A DNA stretch of 64,000 bases from Hungatella sp. (GCA_009712635.1 WASS01000020.1:1063208-1127207); one strand, 5' to 3'; shown: positions 1 through 8,429, counted from the stretch's first letter. The notes: generated by a model from the sequence alone, not told the origin. A program made the numbers and translations.

Positions 1-508
1 TAATGGAATATACACTTGTTTTTATATTGATCTGATCGGTATACTCCTCACGCAAAGACATCCCCATCTTTTCAGCTACTTTTCTTGATGGAATATTAGT
101 AGACTTCTGATACGAGAAGACCTCGTTAAAATCAGTGTTCTTAAAGACATAGCCCAAACATGCTTTTGATGCCTGGGAAGCATATCCTTTATTCCAAAAA
201 TTCTTATTAATATGATAGCCGATTTCAGGAAACAAATTGCCATCACGATAGATATTTTGCATGGTAATGCCGCAATCACCAATGAACTCATTGGTTTTCT
301 TTAAGATAACCGCCCATAATCCAAAGCCGTATTTGCTATAATTATCAAGGTTCCAGTTTATCCACTTTCTTGTCTGGTTCTCATCAAATTCACTTGGATA
401 ATACTGCATCGTCTCTTTATCGGATAATATCTGATGCCAGGCATCAAAGTCCGCCATTGTCAGCTCTCTTAATGCAATCTGATCTGTTTCTATAATATAT
501 TTAGTCAT
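1..508 (-). CDS. GNAT N-acetyltransferase, RimJ/RimL type (3' end outside window)
   Basis: The first 169 codons of a GNAT acetyltransferase are visible, and the C-terminus lies beyond the left edge. The protein opens MTKYIIETDQIALREL, the usual beta-1 strand of RimJ/RimL-like enzymes. The acetyl-CoA loop is NKGYASQA, near residue 110. The IPSRKVAEKMGM segment further on is the family's N-x-x-S-x-x-x-x-E-K-x-G-F element. The family moves acetyl groups from acetyl-CoA to amines of small molecules or protein N-termini; the substrate here cannot be told. The start is chosen from the AGGGGAGAG site just upstream. It is the last gene of a minus-strand run that includes a second, decayed GNAT immediately upstream. 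Confidence 0.85.
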   Translation of the reverse strand, partial: MTKYIIETDQIALRELTMADFDAWHQILSDKETMQYYPSEFDENQTRKWINWNLDNYSKYGFGLWAVILKKTNEFIGDCGITMQNIYRDGNLFPEIGYHINKNFWNKGYASQASKACLGYVFKNTDFNEVFSYQKSTNIPSRKVAEKMGMSLREEYTDQINIKTSVYSI

Positions 509-523
509 TATCTCTCCCCTAAT

Positions 524-757
524 TTATTCCACGTCCCGCTCATTTAGTAAAATCATTTCAAACTCAATTTCATGTTTTAACGGGATATCATAATTACCTA
601 AAAGCGGGATAGCAGGTTTTATTTTTCTCGAAATATCCAATGAATTATGATAAAATCCAGCCAAGTCAAATCCGCGCTTCTTGTAAAATCGGATTGCAAA
701 GGAATTTACTTTTTCCCTGTTTTGCCTATTGATCATTATATATTCCATAAAAATCAC
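524..757 (-). pseudogene. 3' remnant of a GNAT acetyltransferase
   Basis: Only about 60 residues of GNAT-like sequence remain, beginning near SFAIRFYKKRGFDLAG, which matches the last alpha/beta unit of the fold (the FY-x-x-x-GF signature). The N-terminal half with the acetyl-CoA loop is missing, against a normal length of 140 to 160 residues. The reading frame can only begin at a GTG overlapping the stop codon of the upstream methyltransferase. A 5' deletion that joined the stub to the methyltransferase is the simplest reading. It may still be translated by coupling but should not be an active acetyltransferase. Confidence 0.7.
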
Positions 758-1506
758 CGCTTTGCAACCAATGTAAATTCTCCTGGTACACTTTTATTTT
801 CCCATGCAGGGTGCTCATCAAATCGGGACAATGTGAATCCCGCCGTAATAACTGCATTAATTATTTCACTGATCGTGTATTTTCTATAACTGCATAAAGG
901 CATCTGTTTCCGAATTTCATCAGGGAAAAATCGTGCATGAGCCATCTCACCTTCAAATACCTCACTTGAAAAATAATTGATTGCAGGCTGTTCTAGCCCT
1001 AACATATCCGCTATCTTTTGAAAGGGATGGAAATCACTGCATATAAGCTTTCCATTTGACTTAAGGAGCTGATACATTACTTTCATGAATTGGTCAAGAT
1101 CATGAAAATAGTGAAGTATTCCGCCCTCCATAAATACCACATCAAAAGAATCTCCATATTTGTTCATGTCAATTTCCAAAACATCCCCAACAACAAAATC
1201 AATTTTTACCTTTGCGGCATCTGCTACCTCAAGTGCGTATTTTTTATTGTCTTCTGATATATCAAAAATTGTTACTTCTGATCCCAGAATTGCAAGAGGG
1301 ATTGCTTTCTTTCCACATGACCCACATATATTGGCTACTTTTATATCTTTATCAGTCTCAAAATAATCTGCATACCGTTTCAGCATCCCCCTTGGGTCTT
1401 CCAAATCCTTCTTTGCCCTGTCTTTGGGTTCACCTGAATTATTAATCCAAAAATCATATGCATTATATTCCCATGCTTTTTTATTTTGTTGACAATAATC
1501 TTCCAT
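754..1506 (-). CDS. class I SAM-dependent methyltransferase
   Basis: A 250-residue methyltransferase with a Rossmann core. Motif I is VANICGSCGKKA near residue 60, followed by the acidic strand end VTIFDIS (ribose binding), then FVVGDV and the post-motif strand DVVFMEGGILHYF. Such proteins methylate small molecules and the substrate is unknown. An ATG seven codons upstream exists, but the ATG at 1506 is preferred because it follows AGGAAAGGATT at good spacing and gives the usual MEDYCQQNKKAWEYNAY opening. Its stop overlaps the GTG of the GNAT remnant. It lies 24 bases after the ligand-binding-domain gene upstream, so co-transcription is likely. Confidence 0.85.
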   Translation of the reverse strand: MEDYCQQNKKAWEYNAYDFWINNSGEPKDRAKKDLEDPRGMLKRYADYFETDKDIKVANICGSCGKKAIPLAILGSEVTIFDISEDNKKYALEVADAAKVKIDFVVGDVLEIDMNKYGDSFDVVFMEGGILHYFHDLDQFMKVMYQLLKSNGKLICSDFHPFQKIADMLGLEQPAINYFSSEVFEGEMAHARFFPDEIRKQMPLCSYRKYTISEIINAVITAGFTLSRFDEHPAWENKSVPGEFTLVAKR

Positions 1507-1530
1507 ATAATCCTTTCCTGTCTTCAAAAA

Positions 1531-2010
1531 TTAAGATTGATTTTTCAATTTAATTGGAATAAATGTTTCCATCTGAGCCCAGCCTTGGGCTTGTATAATT
1601 TCAGCAGGCGTTATGATATGTCCCATTGGATAATGATTTTGGCGGATATCTAATTCTAAATAATCCGAGCTTTCAATATATTTTAGAGCCTCCTTACACA
1701 GCTTTCCGTTGGTTTCTTCATCTCCATCTTTGTAAGAATAAGTCAAATAATAACCACCATCAAAATGAATTACTTCATTTCCACCATCATCCATTTCTTC
1801 ACTCAACGCCCATATCCAAACCATTCCCTGTTGTTCTTCATCATAGTAAAGAAAATCTCTTGGTAAAAACCGGTCTCTGTCCGACAGGTTCATAGCAGAA
1901 AAATATATATCAAATTTGCCTAAGACTCCTTCAGAAGAAAAATCAAAATCTTTGTCTACCCCAGATGATGCTGCTTGGAATGGGGGTAATGAGATTATCC
2001 TAAATTCCAT
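1531..2010 (-). CDS. GyrI-like / AraC effector-binding domain protein
   Basis: A 159-residue stand-alone effector-binding domain of the GyrI/AraC_E_bind type (SHS2 repeat fold). The N-terminus EFRIISLPPFQAASSGVDKDF, the strand YYLTYSYKDGDEE and the C-terminal MGHIITPAEIIQAQGWAQ are typical of the domain. In full regulators an AraC or MerR DNA-binding domain precedes it; none is encoded here. It may bind hydrophobic small molecules or be what remains of a larger regulator. The start follows a GAGGAGG site that lies inside the tail of the upstream chloramphenicol acetyltransferase remnant (16-base overlap). Confidence 0.75.
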   Translation of the reverse strand: MEFRIISLPPFQAASSGVDKDFDFSSEGVLGKFDIYFSAMNLSDRDRFLPRDFLYYDEEQQGMVWIWALSEEMDDGGNEVIHFDGGYYLTYSYKDGDEETNGKLCKEALKYIESSDYLELDIRQNHYPMGHIITPAEIIQAQGWAQMETFIPIKLKNQS

Positions 2011-2324
2011 AATACCTCCTCATAGTTACATAAATTTAAGTTTTCGTCCTGTATCCCGTTTAAATAATTTTGTAACGAATCCACCAGTTTCCCAATATGT
2101 ATTCCATCTACAAAAGAGTGATGAACCTGAACGGAAAACGGAAGGATCTTTTTCCCATCCCTATCAAAATATTTCCCCCAATCAAATAAAGGGGTTGCAT
2201 TATCTTTTTTACCGGAGTTTGTATGTGAAATATGGGTGTACGATACCCATGGCATTGGAGAAAACTGAAATACATCATTGCCAATCACTGTATCCTCTCT
2301 ATATGCCTGATATAAATTGAATGT
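1995..2324 (-). pseudogene. chloramphenicol acetyltransferase, C-terminal remnant
   Basis: The frame encodes only the last ~100 residues of a type A chloramphenicol acetyltransferase, which is normally about 215 residues. The catalytic HHSFVDG motif (HHxxxDG) is present, as is the preceding IPW-type strand (FSPMPWVSYTH). The trimer-forming N-terminal half is absent. CAT-like sequence runs in frame upstream to FNLYQAYRED and then meets the stop codon of the preceding hydrolase, so the deletion end point sits at or next to 2324. No ATG is available, only a GTG at 2288. It is probably inactive and not a resistance gene. Confidence 0.8.
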
Positions 2325-3200
2325 TTATACAAATATTTTCTGCAATAATAGCAGTGTTGCTTTCTCCATCTTTTGTCGCTCCTGTACGCATTTTTCCTGA
2401 TGTTGACGCTCAGACCGAAACAGTATGCGCAGCAAATTGAGTGATTTTTTATCAGTCATTGGTAAAAGAAAATGTCCCATATAATTAAAGGAAATATGTT
2501 GTACTTCATATGGAAAATGATTTATCCTAAGCCGTTCTTTAAGTTTCTCTGCGTATAAATCACAAGGCCATATGGTATCCGCTTTGGTAGACATTAATAG
2601 AATTGGTCCGTGGATTCGTTCTACTGGAATAATTGACTCTTCCGTAACATTTTTATCCCGGTTTATAGACAGTAAAGAAAACTGTCTCTCGGCTAATAGC
2701 ATTTTTATCTTGCTGATCTTTCTGATTTTATATGGTGTATATGGGAGTTCTCTTCCTTTATAACTCCAGCAGGAATTGCCGGAAGGACTTTTATTAGCCA
2801 GTCCTTCACTAATAAAGTAGGATGGCACTCTGGCAATTACACCCGCAACTTCTGATATGACAGCTGATGCATATAATGCGTATTCTGATCCCTTGGAAAT
2901 TCCATCTACAACAATCTTACTATAACCAAGATTTTTAAGCCAGTCAACAGCCCGTTCCATATATTCGATCGGCACTTTGGAGAGGTATTTATTTGTTTGT
3001 TTTGTATGAAACAATCCAAGTGCCAGTGTAGAATACCCAAGCCCTTGATAATAAGATCCCATTTTTTCACCTGTACCAAGTCCTCCCTCAGAACCTGATA
3101 TAAAAATAATCACATTTTCCTTATGTAATGCAGGAAAAAAAATGCCATCAAACCCTTCTTTTAATACAGATGTTCGTATCGGTTTAATATTTTCAATCAT
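2325..3200 (-). CDS. alpha/beta hydrolase, BAAT/acyl-CoA thioesterase C-terminal type
   Basis: A 291-residue serine hydrolase. The nucleophile elbow is GISKGS near residue 103; the acid is the Asp of STKADTIWP near 210 and the His lies in YMGHFLLP near 243, giving a complete triad in BAAT_C order. Related proteins hydrolyse acyl thioesters or esters; the actual substrate is unknown. No signal peptide is seen, so it should be cytoplasmic. Its stop codon directly abuts the chloramphenicol acetyltransferase remnant, so the last few residues may have come from that join. The ribosome site is weak (AAAAGAG). Confidence 0.75.
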   Translation of the reverse strand: MIENIKPIRTSVLKEGFDGIFFPALHKENVIIFISGSEGGLGTGEKMGSYYQGLGYSTLALGLFHTKQTNKYLSKVPIEYMERAVDWLKNLGYSKIVVDGISKGSEYALYASAVISEVAGVIARVPSYFISEGLANKSPSGNSCWSYKGRELPYTPYKIRKISKIKMLLAERQFSLLSINRDKNVTEESIIPVERIHGPILLMSTKADTIWPCDLYAEKLKERLRINHFPYEVQHISFNYMGHFLLPMTDKKSLNLLRILFRSERQHQEKCVQERQKMEKATLLLLQKIFV

Positions 3201-3274
3201 TTTTATCTCTTTTCTTTCTTGTTGTTTCTATTTTCACTGATACCTATTATATAATTGTCTGGTTTTTCAAGAAC

Positions 3275-4213
3275 TCAGAGGAGATCATTCTTCCAATAAG
3301 TCCATACAATTCCGTCAGAGTAACCAATTTTCTTATAAAATTCGTTCCCTCCGCCAGTCATATGAGTTGCACCAAGCTTCTTCATTCGTTCATAATGTTT
3401 TGATAATGCGCTGGCTGCCAATCCTCTGTTTCTATATTCTGGTATGGTACATAAGGGTTCCATATAAGCTAAATTGTTTTCCTTAACCCACCACATACCC
3501 GAGTAACAAACATACTCTCCTTCATCGTTTGCAATGATTATATCAAATTGGGGAGTTGCATGAGGAGCCGGACACATGACACCTTTTCTCACACCATTAT
3601 ATCCCTTTTGTGGATTCCAGCTGGTTCCGCAATCTGCATCATCCCATTTTTCAAATGGACCTTTATCCTGCTCATGGTCAAATCCTTTCCAGCAACACAT
3701 GGCCAGTTTTACAGGATCAACCTCACTCTCCTTTACGAAATGGAAACCTTCCGGCAGCGGATAGGAAAGTTCATTTTGAAAGTCGAAAATGAAGTCATGC
3801 TCTTCATAAACCTTACGATATCCTCTCTTTGCCACTGCATCAATCAGAGATCCTTGTCCTTTAAATAAAATGAATTGTCTCTGATTATCAAAATCCGGCA
3901 TATATTCTTCAGCGTAATCTAATAGTTCTTCCACTAAATCTTCATATCCGGGACGAAGATTAAAAAATATATTAGTAACAGGTGATTCTGTGAAAACAAA
4001 TGCTACAACTTTGTCCCCATCAAACCAGATACGATTCAAGTACTGATATGAAATGTCCATCCATGTTGATGTGATGGCATATTCATAAAAAGGAGCCGCC
4101 ACACCATTGCTGAAATTGGGTCCATAGATTTCCACCATGAAATCCCAGATTAAATTAATGTCTGTTAATATCTGAAATTGCTTTGTCTTAATATTTCTAT
4201 TGTATTCTTCCAT
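3275..4213 (-). CDS. GNAT N-acetyltransferase, ~310 residues
   Basis: A long GNAT protein. The catalytic domain is C-terminal (residues ~190 to 312), with the acetyl-CoA loop CTIPEYRNRGLAASALSKHY and the last strand MTGGGNEFYKKIGY. The N-terminal part is a degenerate GNAT-like half, typical of tandem GNATs. The ATG at 4213 is chosen over one 11 codons upstream because a GGGGGAGGAG site stands at the correct distance from it. The substrate is unknown. It is preceded by a terminator, so it is probably transcribed on its own. Confidence 0.82.
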   Translation of the reverse strand: MEEYNRNIKTKQFQILTDINLIWDFMVEIYGPNFSNGVAAPFYEYAITSTWMDISYQYLNRIWFDGDKVVAFVFTESPVTNIFFNLRPGYEDLVEELLDYAEEYMPDFDNQRQFILFKGQGSLIDAVAKRGYRKVYEEHDFIFDFQNELSYPLPEGFHFVKESEVDPVKLAMCCWKGFDHEQDKGPFEKWDDADCGTSWNPQKGYNGVRKGVMCPAPHATPQFDIIIANDEGEYVCYSGMWWVKENNLAYMEPLCTIPEYRNRGLAASALSKHYERMKKLGATHMTGGGNEFYKKIGYSDGIVWTYWKNDLL

Positions 4214-4276
4214 TTTTGCTTTCTCCTCCCCCATTGCTTCCATCAAAACCTAAATTTAAAGAGTAAATTATTGTAC

Positions 4277-4317
4277 AAAAAAACTACTAACCTAATATTA
4301 TTGCTAGTAGTTTGTAT
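4277..4317 (-). terminator. Rho-independent terminator of the GNAT gene at 4345
   Basis: On the minus strand AAACTACTA pairs with TAGTAGTTT (4281-4289 with 4305-4313) around a 15-base loop and runs into seven further or overlapping Ts. It lies 30 bases after the stop codon of the GNAT gene. Confidence 0.75.
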
Positions 4318-4344
4318 TATCTGCTATCTCAAATACTGTTGAAC

Positions 4345-4812
4345 TTATATATATTCATATTCCATATATCTACGATATGTACAAAATCCAACTGACTCGT
4401 AAAACTTTACTGCTGCCTCATTAAATTCGAACACGTCTAATTCTAATTTATCAAAATTTCTTTCTTTTGCTTGTTTTTTTATAAACTCAAATAACTCTGT
4501 AGCGATCTTCTGACGTCTGAACTTTTCATCTACGCCAAATTCTTTTACGTGATAATATCTTCTCGCATTCATATATGGAGATGATGGTTTATCGATATAT
4601 TCGACACTGGCAAAACCACATATTATATCATTCCTAATTGCCACTAACACATCGCAATTATCTGATTCCCACAGACTATAAATTTCATCTTGTAATACTT
4701 TGCTAAAATCTTTCTTGCAGATATCCGGACGCCCATTCGCATGCAAGTCGCTAACTTGTTTTCTAATCTGATTAACCCTTTCCAATTCCTCTCTTTTTGC
4801 AAAACGTATCAT
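4345..4812 (-). CDS. GNAT N-acetyltransferase
   Basis: A 155-residue single-domain GNAT. It has the FASVEYI strand, the acetyl-CoA loop VDEKFRRQKIATELFEF (R/Q-x-x-x-A form) and the closing ELDVFEFNEAAVKFYESVGF motif. Small soluble enzymes of this kind acetylate amines, aminoglycosides or protein N-termini; the target is not readable. The start is fixed by TAGGAGG seven bases upstream. It has its own promoter-like element (4838-4866) and its own terminator, so it appears monocistronic. Confidence 0.85.
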   Translation of the reverse strand: MIRFAKREELERVNQIRKQVSDLHANGRPDICKKDFSKVLQDEIYSLWESDNCDVLVAIRNDIICGFASVEYIDKPSSPYMNARRYYHVKEFGVDEKFRRQKIATELFEFIKKQAKERNFDKLELDVFEFNEAAVKFYESVGFCTYRRYMEYEYI

Positions 4813-4837
4813 AAAATACCTCCTATTCAGTGATATT

Positions 4838-4866
4838 ATATTACTTCAAACTCTACCAACTTTCAA
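4838..4866 (-). promoter_or_regulatory. sigma-A promoter for the GNAT gene starting at 4812
   Basis: TTGAAA (4861-4866) and TAATAT (4838-4843) are separated by 17 bases on the minus strand. The -35 box lies inside a short sequence (4852-4882) that is also found near 9402 and 10118. Confidence 0.55.
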
Positions 4867-4882
4867 TATTAAATTTCCATTG
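4852..4882. repeat. repeat C, short divergent copy
   Basis: About 25 of 31 bases match the first part of the repeats at 9402-9457 and 10118-10173. On the minus strand the core reads AATATTGAAAGTTGGTAGAG. It sits upstream of the minus-strand gene starting at 4812. Confidence 0.5.
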
Positions 4883-4989
4883 TACAGTAAATACTTGAAT
4901 TTATCTACCAGCTTATACTGATAGTTAGAAATTCTCTTTACATATTCAATTTTGATGGCCTATCTCTTGCCTATAATCTTTACTATCGA

Positions 4990-5418
4990 TTATAACTGTT
5001 TTTTTAATGTATATAGTCTGATGTCATCCGGAAAACCGTCGACTTCCCCACAGATAACATATCCTTGTTTCTGATAAAAGAGTGGAGCTTGAAAAGAATA
5101 TGTTGTCAGATGGGCAATCTGGCATCCAGCGGCTATTGCTTGATGTTCAACCACTTCCAATAAACGTGATGCAATATTTTGACCTCTATAAGCTTCCTGC
5201 ACCCAAAGAACCTCTATTTCTAAGGAGGAGAGATAAGTAGATCCTGATACACCTCCAACAATAACTCCCTTTTCATTTCGTGCTATATACGAAAACTCAA
5301 TATTAGGTATTTTTAATTTACCGTTTGTTTTTTTTATGTTATGCTCAAGCAAACCATTTATACGAACTGAGTTAAAAAACTCTTGTTCATCGCAATCATT
5401 AGAAATAGTTATAGACAT
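4990..5418 (-). CDS. GNAT N-acetyltransferase
   Basis: A 142-residue GNAT. The core strand GGVSGSTYLSSLEIEVLWV is followed by the acetyl-CoA loop QEAYRGQNIASRLLEVVE and then the TYSFQAPLFYQKQGYVI closing motif. The ATG at 5418 is preferred over one five codons upstream because GGAGGTGATAAAA precedes it. Enzymes with this pattern are often annotated as YjdJ or PanZ-like small acetyltransferases, but the substrate is unknown. About 170 bases with no gene separate it from the next GNAT downstream; that stretch holds only that gene's promoter and a repeat copy. Confidence 0.82.
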   Translation of the reverse strand: MSITISNDCDEQEFFNSVRINGLLEHNIKKTNGKLKIPNIEFSYIARNEKGVIVGGVSGSTYLSSLEIEVLWVQEAYRGQNIASRLLEVVEHQAIAAGCQIAHLTTYSFQAPLFYQKQGYVICGEVDGFPDDIRLYTLKKQL

Positions 5419-5455
5419 TTTTATCACCTCCATAATACCTATGTAATAATCTTCT

Positions 5456-5508
5456 TAATTCATTAAATTGATATTTACCCAACGGCAGACAAAGGTACAT
5501 TTAAATAA
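5456..5508. repeat. repeat A, copy 1
   Basis: The segment shares TAATTCAT, TATTTACCC, CAGACAAAGGTA and ATTTAAA-TAAT in the same order with 9001-9052. In both copies the TAA stop of an unrelated minus-strand gene falls at the same place inside ATTTAAA. Confidence 0.65.
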
Positions 5509-6106
5509 TATGTAGATCTATATCATATTCCATTCTTTTAGCTGTCGTAATGGCAATTTCTTTTCCAACAAGTCTATTAAGAAGATAAAAAGACATATCA
5601 ATTCCGGCTGAAATACCACCAGATGTGATTATATCGTTTTCATCAACATATTTTACTCCTCTTTGAACCTTTATTTCCTTATACTCACTTTCCAGCCTAT
5701 CTATATCCAGCCAGTGTGTTGTTGCTCTTTTTCCATCTAATAACCCAGTCTCAGCCAATAAAAATGAGCCTGTACACACAGATGCGATAATATCGCATTC
5801 CCCCGCTCTGATCTTAATCCAATTTTTAAGAACTTCATTATGAATTTCAATTTCTTCTGCTCCATACCCCCCGGGTACAATTAATATATCAAAATGAGGA
5901 CTATTACTAAAATCAAAATCGGGTTGAACTTTTAGACCATTTCGAGCACTGATTAAATCTGTTGTTTGAGCGACAGTCTTTACTGTAAAGGGCTTCTGTT
6001 GACAATTTGGATATGAAGCAATTGAAAAAACTTCATATGGTCCAGCAAAATCCAGCAATTCAACCTCGTTAAAAAGAAGTATACCTACGTTCCAATACTT
6101 TTTCAT
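5501..6106 (-). CDS. DJ-1/PfpI (class I GATase-like) family protein
   Basis: A 201-residue DJ-1/PfpI protein. The nucleophile elbow is IIASVCTGSFLLAETGLL, with Cys near residue 105, followed by TTHW. The early acidic residue is in LLDFAGPYEVF, as in the GATase1-like subunits of AraC regulators and isonitrile hydratases. The family includes protein deglycase-like, isocyanide hydratase and stress proteins; the exact role is unclear. The start follows TTGGAGGAATAG. Its stop codon lies inside repeat A copy 1. It is separated from the nitroreductase upstream by 60 bases holding the inverted repeat ATTAGT-taat-ACTAAT. Confidence 0.85.
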   Translation of the reverse strand: MKKYWNVGILLFNEVELLDFAGPYEVFSIASYPNCQQKPFTVKTVAQTTDLISARNGLKVQPDFDFSNSPHFDILIVPGGYGAEEIEIHNEVLKNWIKIRAGECDIIASVCTGSFLLAETGLLDGKRATTHWLDIDRLESEYKEIKVQRGVKYVDENDIITSGGISAGIDMSFYLLNRLVGKEIAITTAKRMEYDIDLHII

Positions 6107-6166
6107 ATCTATTCCTCCAATCTCATGCGTACCATGAATGAGTTAGTAAATCCTAATTAGTTAATA

Positions 6167-6778
6167 CTAATCCAATATCTTTGTTCCACAATCACGCCAT
6201 TCAACAATATCATCTAACCTTTTTCTGGGTCTCGTATAAGGGTTTTCATCTGCATATCCTACTGTCATTGCTGCAAAAAGCTCACCTTCAGCATTCAACC
6301 AATCGCTTAATTCCTTATACGCAAAATAGGTATCACAAATCCATAAGCTACCCAATCCAAGTTCAGAAGCTGTGAGTGCCATGTTCTCAATTGCTGCACC
6401 GATTGACTGAGCATTACAGATTTCGTAAATGCGTTCTTCAGGTTTTAAAGATGAATAAATATTTAATCCAAGCGAATTGACAATAAAAATGACAACAGGT
6501 GCCTGTTCCATAATTTTTAAAGTATATTCTGCACCACCGAGATACTGCGCGCTTTCCGGAAGAAATGGAAGCTCCCTCTCTCTTATTAATCCTTTCTCCA
6601 TAGCTGCAAGCATGTCCTTCTTAGCATCGCCAGTTACTACAATGAATTTCCATGGCTGTCGGTTTTTAGAAGATGGTGCAAGGATCCCTGACTGTAAAAT
6701 TTCCTCTATCATGTATCTGGGTACATCTACGCTTTTATATTTCCGTATACTACGCCTGTTTATGATGGCTGATAACAT
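6167..6778 (-). CDS. nitroreductase family protein
   Basis: A 203-residue FMN-dependent nitroreductase-fold protein. The N-terminal IINRRSIRKYKSVDVP carries the conserved R-R-S-x-R FMN phosphate-binding motif; APSSKNRQPWKFIVV is the second FMN contact and GLGSLWICDT the third. Members reduce nitro compounds, quinones or enones with NAD(P)H, usually as dimers. The start is set by AAAGGAG. The first codons overlap the end of a decayed upstream reading frame by 19 bases. Confidence 0.87.
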   Translation of the reverse strand: MLSAIINRRSIRKYKSVDVPRYMIEEILQSGILAPSSKNRQPWKFIVVTGDAKKDMLAAMEKGLIRERELPFLPESAQYLGGAEYTLKIMEQAPVVIFIVNSLGLNIYSSLKPEERIYEICNAQSIGAAIENMALTASELGLGSLWICDTYFAYKELSDWLNAEGELFAAMTVGYADENPYTRPRKRLDDIVEWRDCGTKILD

Positions 6779-6961
6779 TTATCGCAATCTCCTTTATTTC
6801 TTTTGTAAGCATGACATACAACAATATTTCCAGGAGCATTTTTCTTAAGACTAATACACTTCCCTGATGGAGAAAATGCAAATGCTATTGGAATTGGTCC
6901 ACAATAATGGGAACACCTCGCTTATACTATCTTTCTCAGGTATAACTAACATTATTTTCAT
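6760..6961 (-). pseudogene. frameshifted small Cys-rich protein
   Basis: The ATG at 6961 opens a frame encoding MKIMLVIPEKDSISEVFPLL that soon runs to a stop. In the +1 frame the sequence continues as CGPIPIAFAFSPSGKC, then NAPGNIVVCHAYKR and GDCDKCYQPS, and stops at 6760. The second part has the Cys spacing and hydrophilic composition of a real protein, and a single-base shift near 6903 would join the two halves into about 67 residues. The family is not recognised. A sequencing indel is the alternative to genuine decay. Confidence 0.5.
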
Positions 6962-6971
6962 ATGAATTCCT

Positions 6972-7589
6972 TTACAGGTTTTGTTCAATAATATTTCTAT
7001 CAGCTCGCTTTTTTCCTTTAAAATCTTTCTGAATATAAATATGTTCTTTTAAATTAACAAGTACAGTTTTATCAAATTGAAATTCAATAATGTATGGCAT
7101 CCAATCAATTATTCGGAGAAAATCATCACAACCAAAGTTTGGATTGTAATAATTAAGAATTGAGCTAAGTGCTGTACCATGAGTTCCAATTACAATAGTC
7201 TTACCCTCACTTTTACTGATTATCTCTTCTAATGCCGATATATTTCTATTCTGAACCATATTGATGGATTCCCCACCATCTTCGTAGAAATCCTTATCAA
7301 GCCAACGTTTCTGAAACATTCCATAATTGTTACCATCAGTACCTTTTTTTCTTTCACGAAGCCGTTCGTCCAATATAATTTCTTTTTTATGAAACGCCGC
7401 TGATTCCCTAATCGTATCAATACTTCTTTTATATGGGCTACAGTAAAAGACATCTACGTTCTTTTCTTTCAAAAACTCATATACAATTTTTGAATCTTCC
7501 TGACCTTCTATTGTCAAAGGTCTGGTACAGTCATCAGCAGTCCATGTATGGTCTGGTTGTGCATGTCGTATAAAATAAACAATCGTCAT
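6972..7589 (-). CDS. histidine phosphatase (phosphoglycerate mutase-like)
   Basis: A 205-residue histidine phosphatase. The phosphohistidine motif FIRHAQPDHTW lies at residues 6 to 16 (RHG-type motif with Ala), the second Arg is in YCSPYKRSIDT and the second His in VIGTHGTALS. The fold covers cofactor-dependent mutases and broad-specificity phosphatases; without cap-domain evidence a small-molecule phosphatase is more likely. The ATG at 7589 after CGGAGGAG is preferred over one 19 codons upstream, whose extra residues do not resemble the family. Confidence 0.83.
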   Translation of the reverse strand: MTIVYFIRHAQPDHTWTADDCTRPLTIEGQEDSKIVYEFLKEKNVDVFYCSPYKRSIDTIRESAAFHKKEIILDERLRERKKGTDGNNYGMFQKRWLDKDFYEDGGESINMVQNRNISALEEIISKSEGKTIVIGTHGTALSSILNYYNPNFGCDDFLRIIDWMPYIIEFQFDKTVLVNLKEHIYIQKDFKGKKRADRNIIEQNL

Positions 7590-7660
7590 AATCTCCTCCG
7601 ATACAAGGCTATAATCATTTAAATTAACATCTTTAATTAATCGCATTATTTATACATATA

Positions 7661-8359
7661 TCAATAGAAGTCACAATACACTTTCCAATCAGATAATTGA
7701 GAGTTGTAGAAAAAATAGAAGTTCCCACTGTCTACAATATTGAATTTAGCTTTCTCATCTGAAGAAATTTGCATAACGAACTCTTATCCATTATCAAAAT
7801 AAAAACCCGGCTGACAAAAGGAAGGGTAACCACCAACCTTGTGCCCCGCATATATTTCTTCACATATATCATCAAAATATTCGATTCCTTCCGTTGTCTC
7901 TAAATGAAGTATGATATCTTCAATATCTTCCGGGATTCCTCCACCATCCCAACAGGGAAAATCATTTTCCACCAAATTAGGCGTAAGAGGAAATGGTTTT
8001 ATCATATCAGTTTGATAATCACAAGGGACTAATTGTTCTAATGAGCTATATGTACGAATGCAAAACCATGGACTCAAATCTTCTGATACCAGGTTATCCC
8101 ACACATCTTTTGACATGAAGATTGTAACAAGTTCAGTATCAGTCAATTCTGTCGGTATAAAAGGCAGATACTTTAAGAAAATTGTTGCTATGGGAACCAT
8201 ATCATTTTCTCTTTTATCTTTAGGAGTTATTTCGCCTTCATGCTGCCATCGAACACTTCCAATCCAGCTTTCCAGTAATTCACTTGTTGGCCGTTTCCCT
8301 CCAGTCTTAAAGAGAATAGCTTTTTTTGAGAGTTTTTTCTTTACTTCATTCACTGTCAT
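7661..8359 (-). pseudogene. DUF1963 (YwqG-like) gene interrupted by one in-frame stop
   Basis: The first 191 codons encode a DUF1963-like protein that ends abruptly after HKVGGYPSFCQPGFYFDNG at a TAA (7784-7786). The same frame continues for another 40 residues (EFVMQISSDEKAKF, then VDSGNFYFF) to a TGA at 7661. That is the expected YwqG C-terminal strand pair containing the G-x-x-Y-F element. One point mutation therefore separates this locus from an intact ~232-residue gene. The function of the family is unknown; some members occur beside SMI1/polymorphic-toxin immunity genes. The start follows AGAGGTG. Confidence 0.7.
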
Positions 8360-8366
8360 AATTTAC

Positions 8367-8410
8367 ACACCTCTTATAGATTCAATGTACCTGCTTTTAT
8401 AATACGGCTG
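8367..8410. repeat. repeat B, copy 1
   Basis: ACACCT-nnn-ATAGATTCAAT, ACCTGC and TTTTATAATACGGC appear in the same order and spacing at 10556-10603, with a few mismatches and a 3-base gap. Here the copy lies just past the 3' end of the 2H-like gene and covers the leader of the DUF1963 gene. Confidence 0.65.
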
Positions 8411-8429
8411 ACACACCCGAAATCCAAGC

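Noticed and set aside
3548-3868. 106-codon plus-strand frame
   Set aside because: It is a complete shadow of the minus-strand GNAT gene, with no ribosome site or family match.
6129-6165. Inverted repeat ATTAGT-taat-ACTAAT as an operator
   Set aside because: The arms are only 6 bases in very A+T-rich DNA, so chance is a sufficient explanation.
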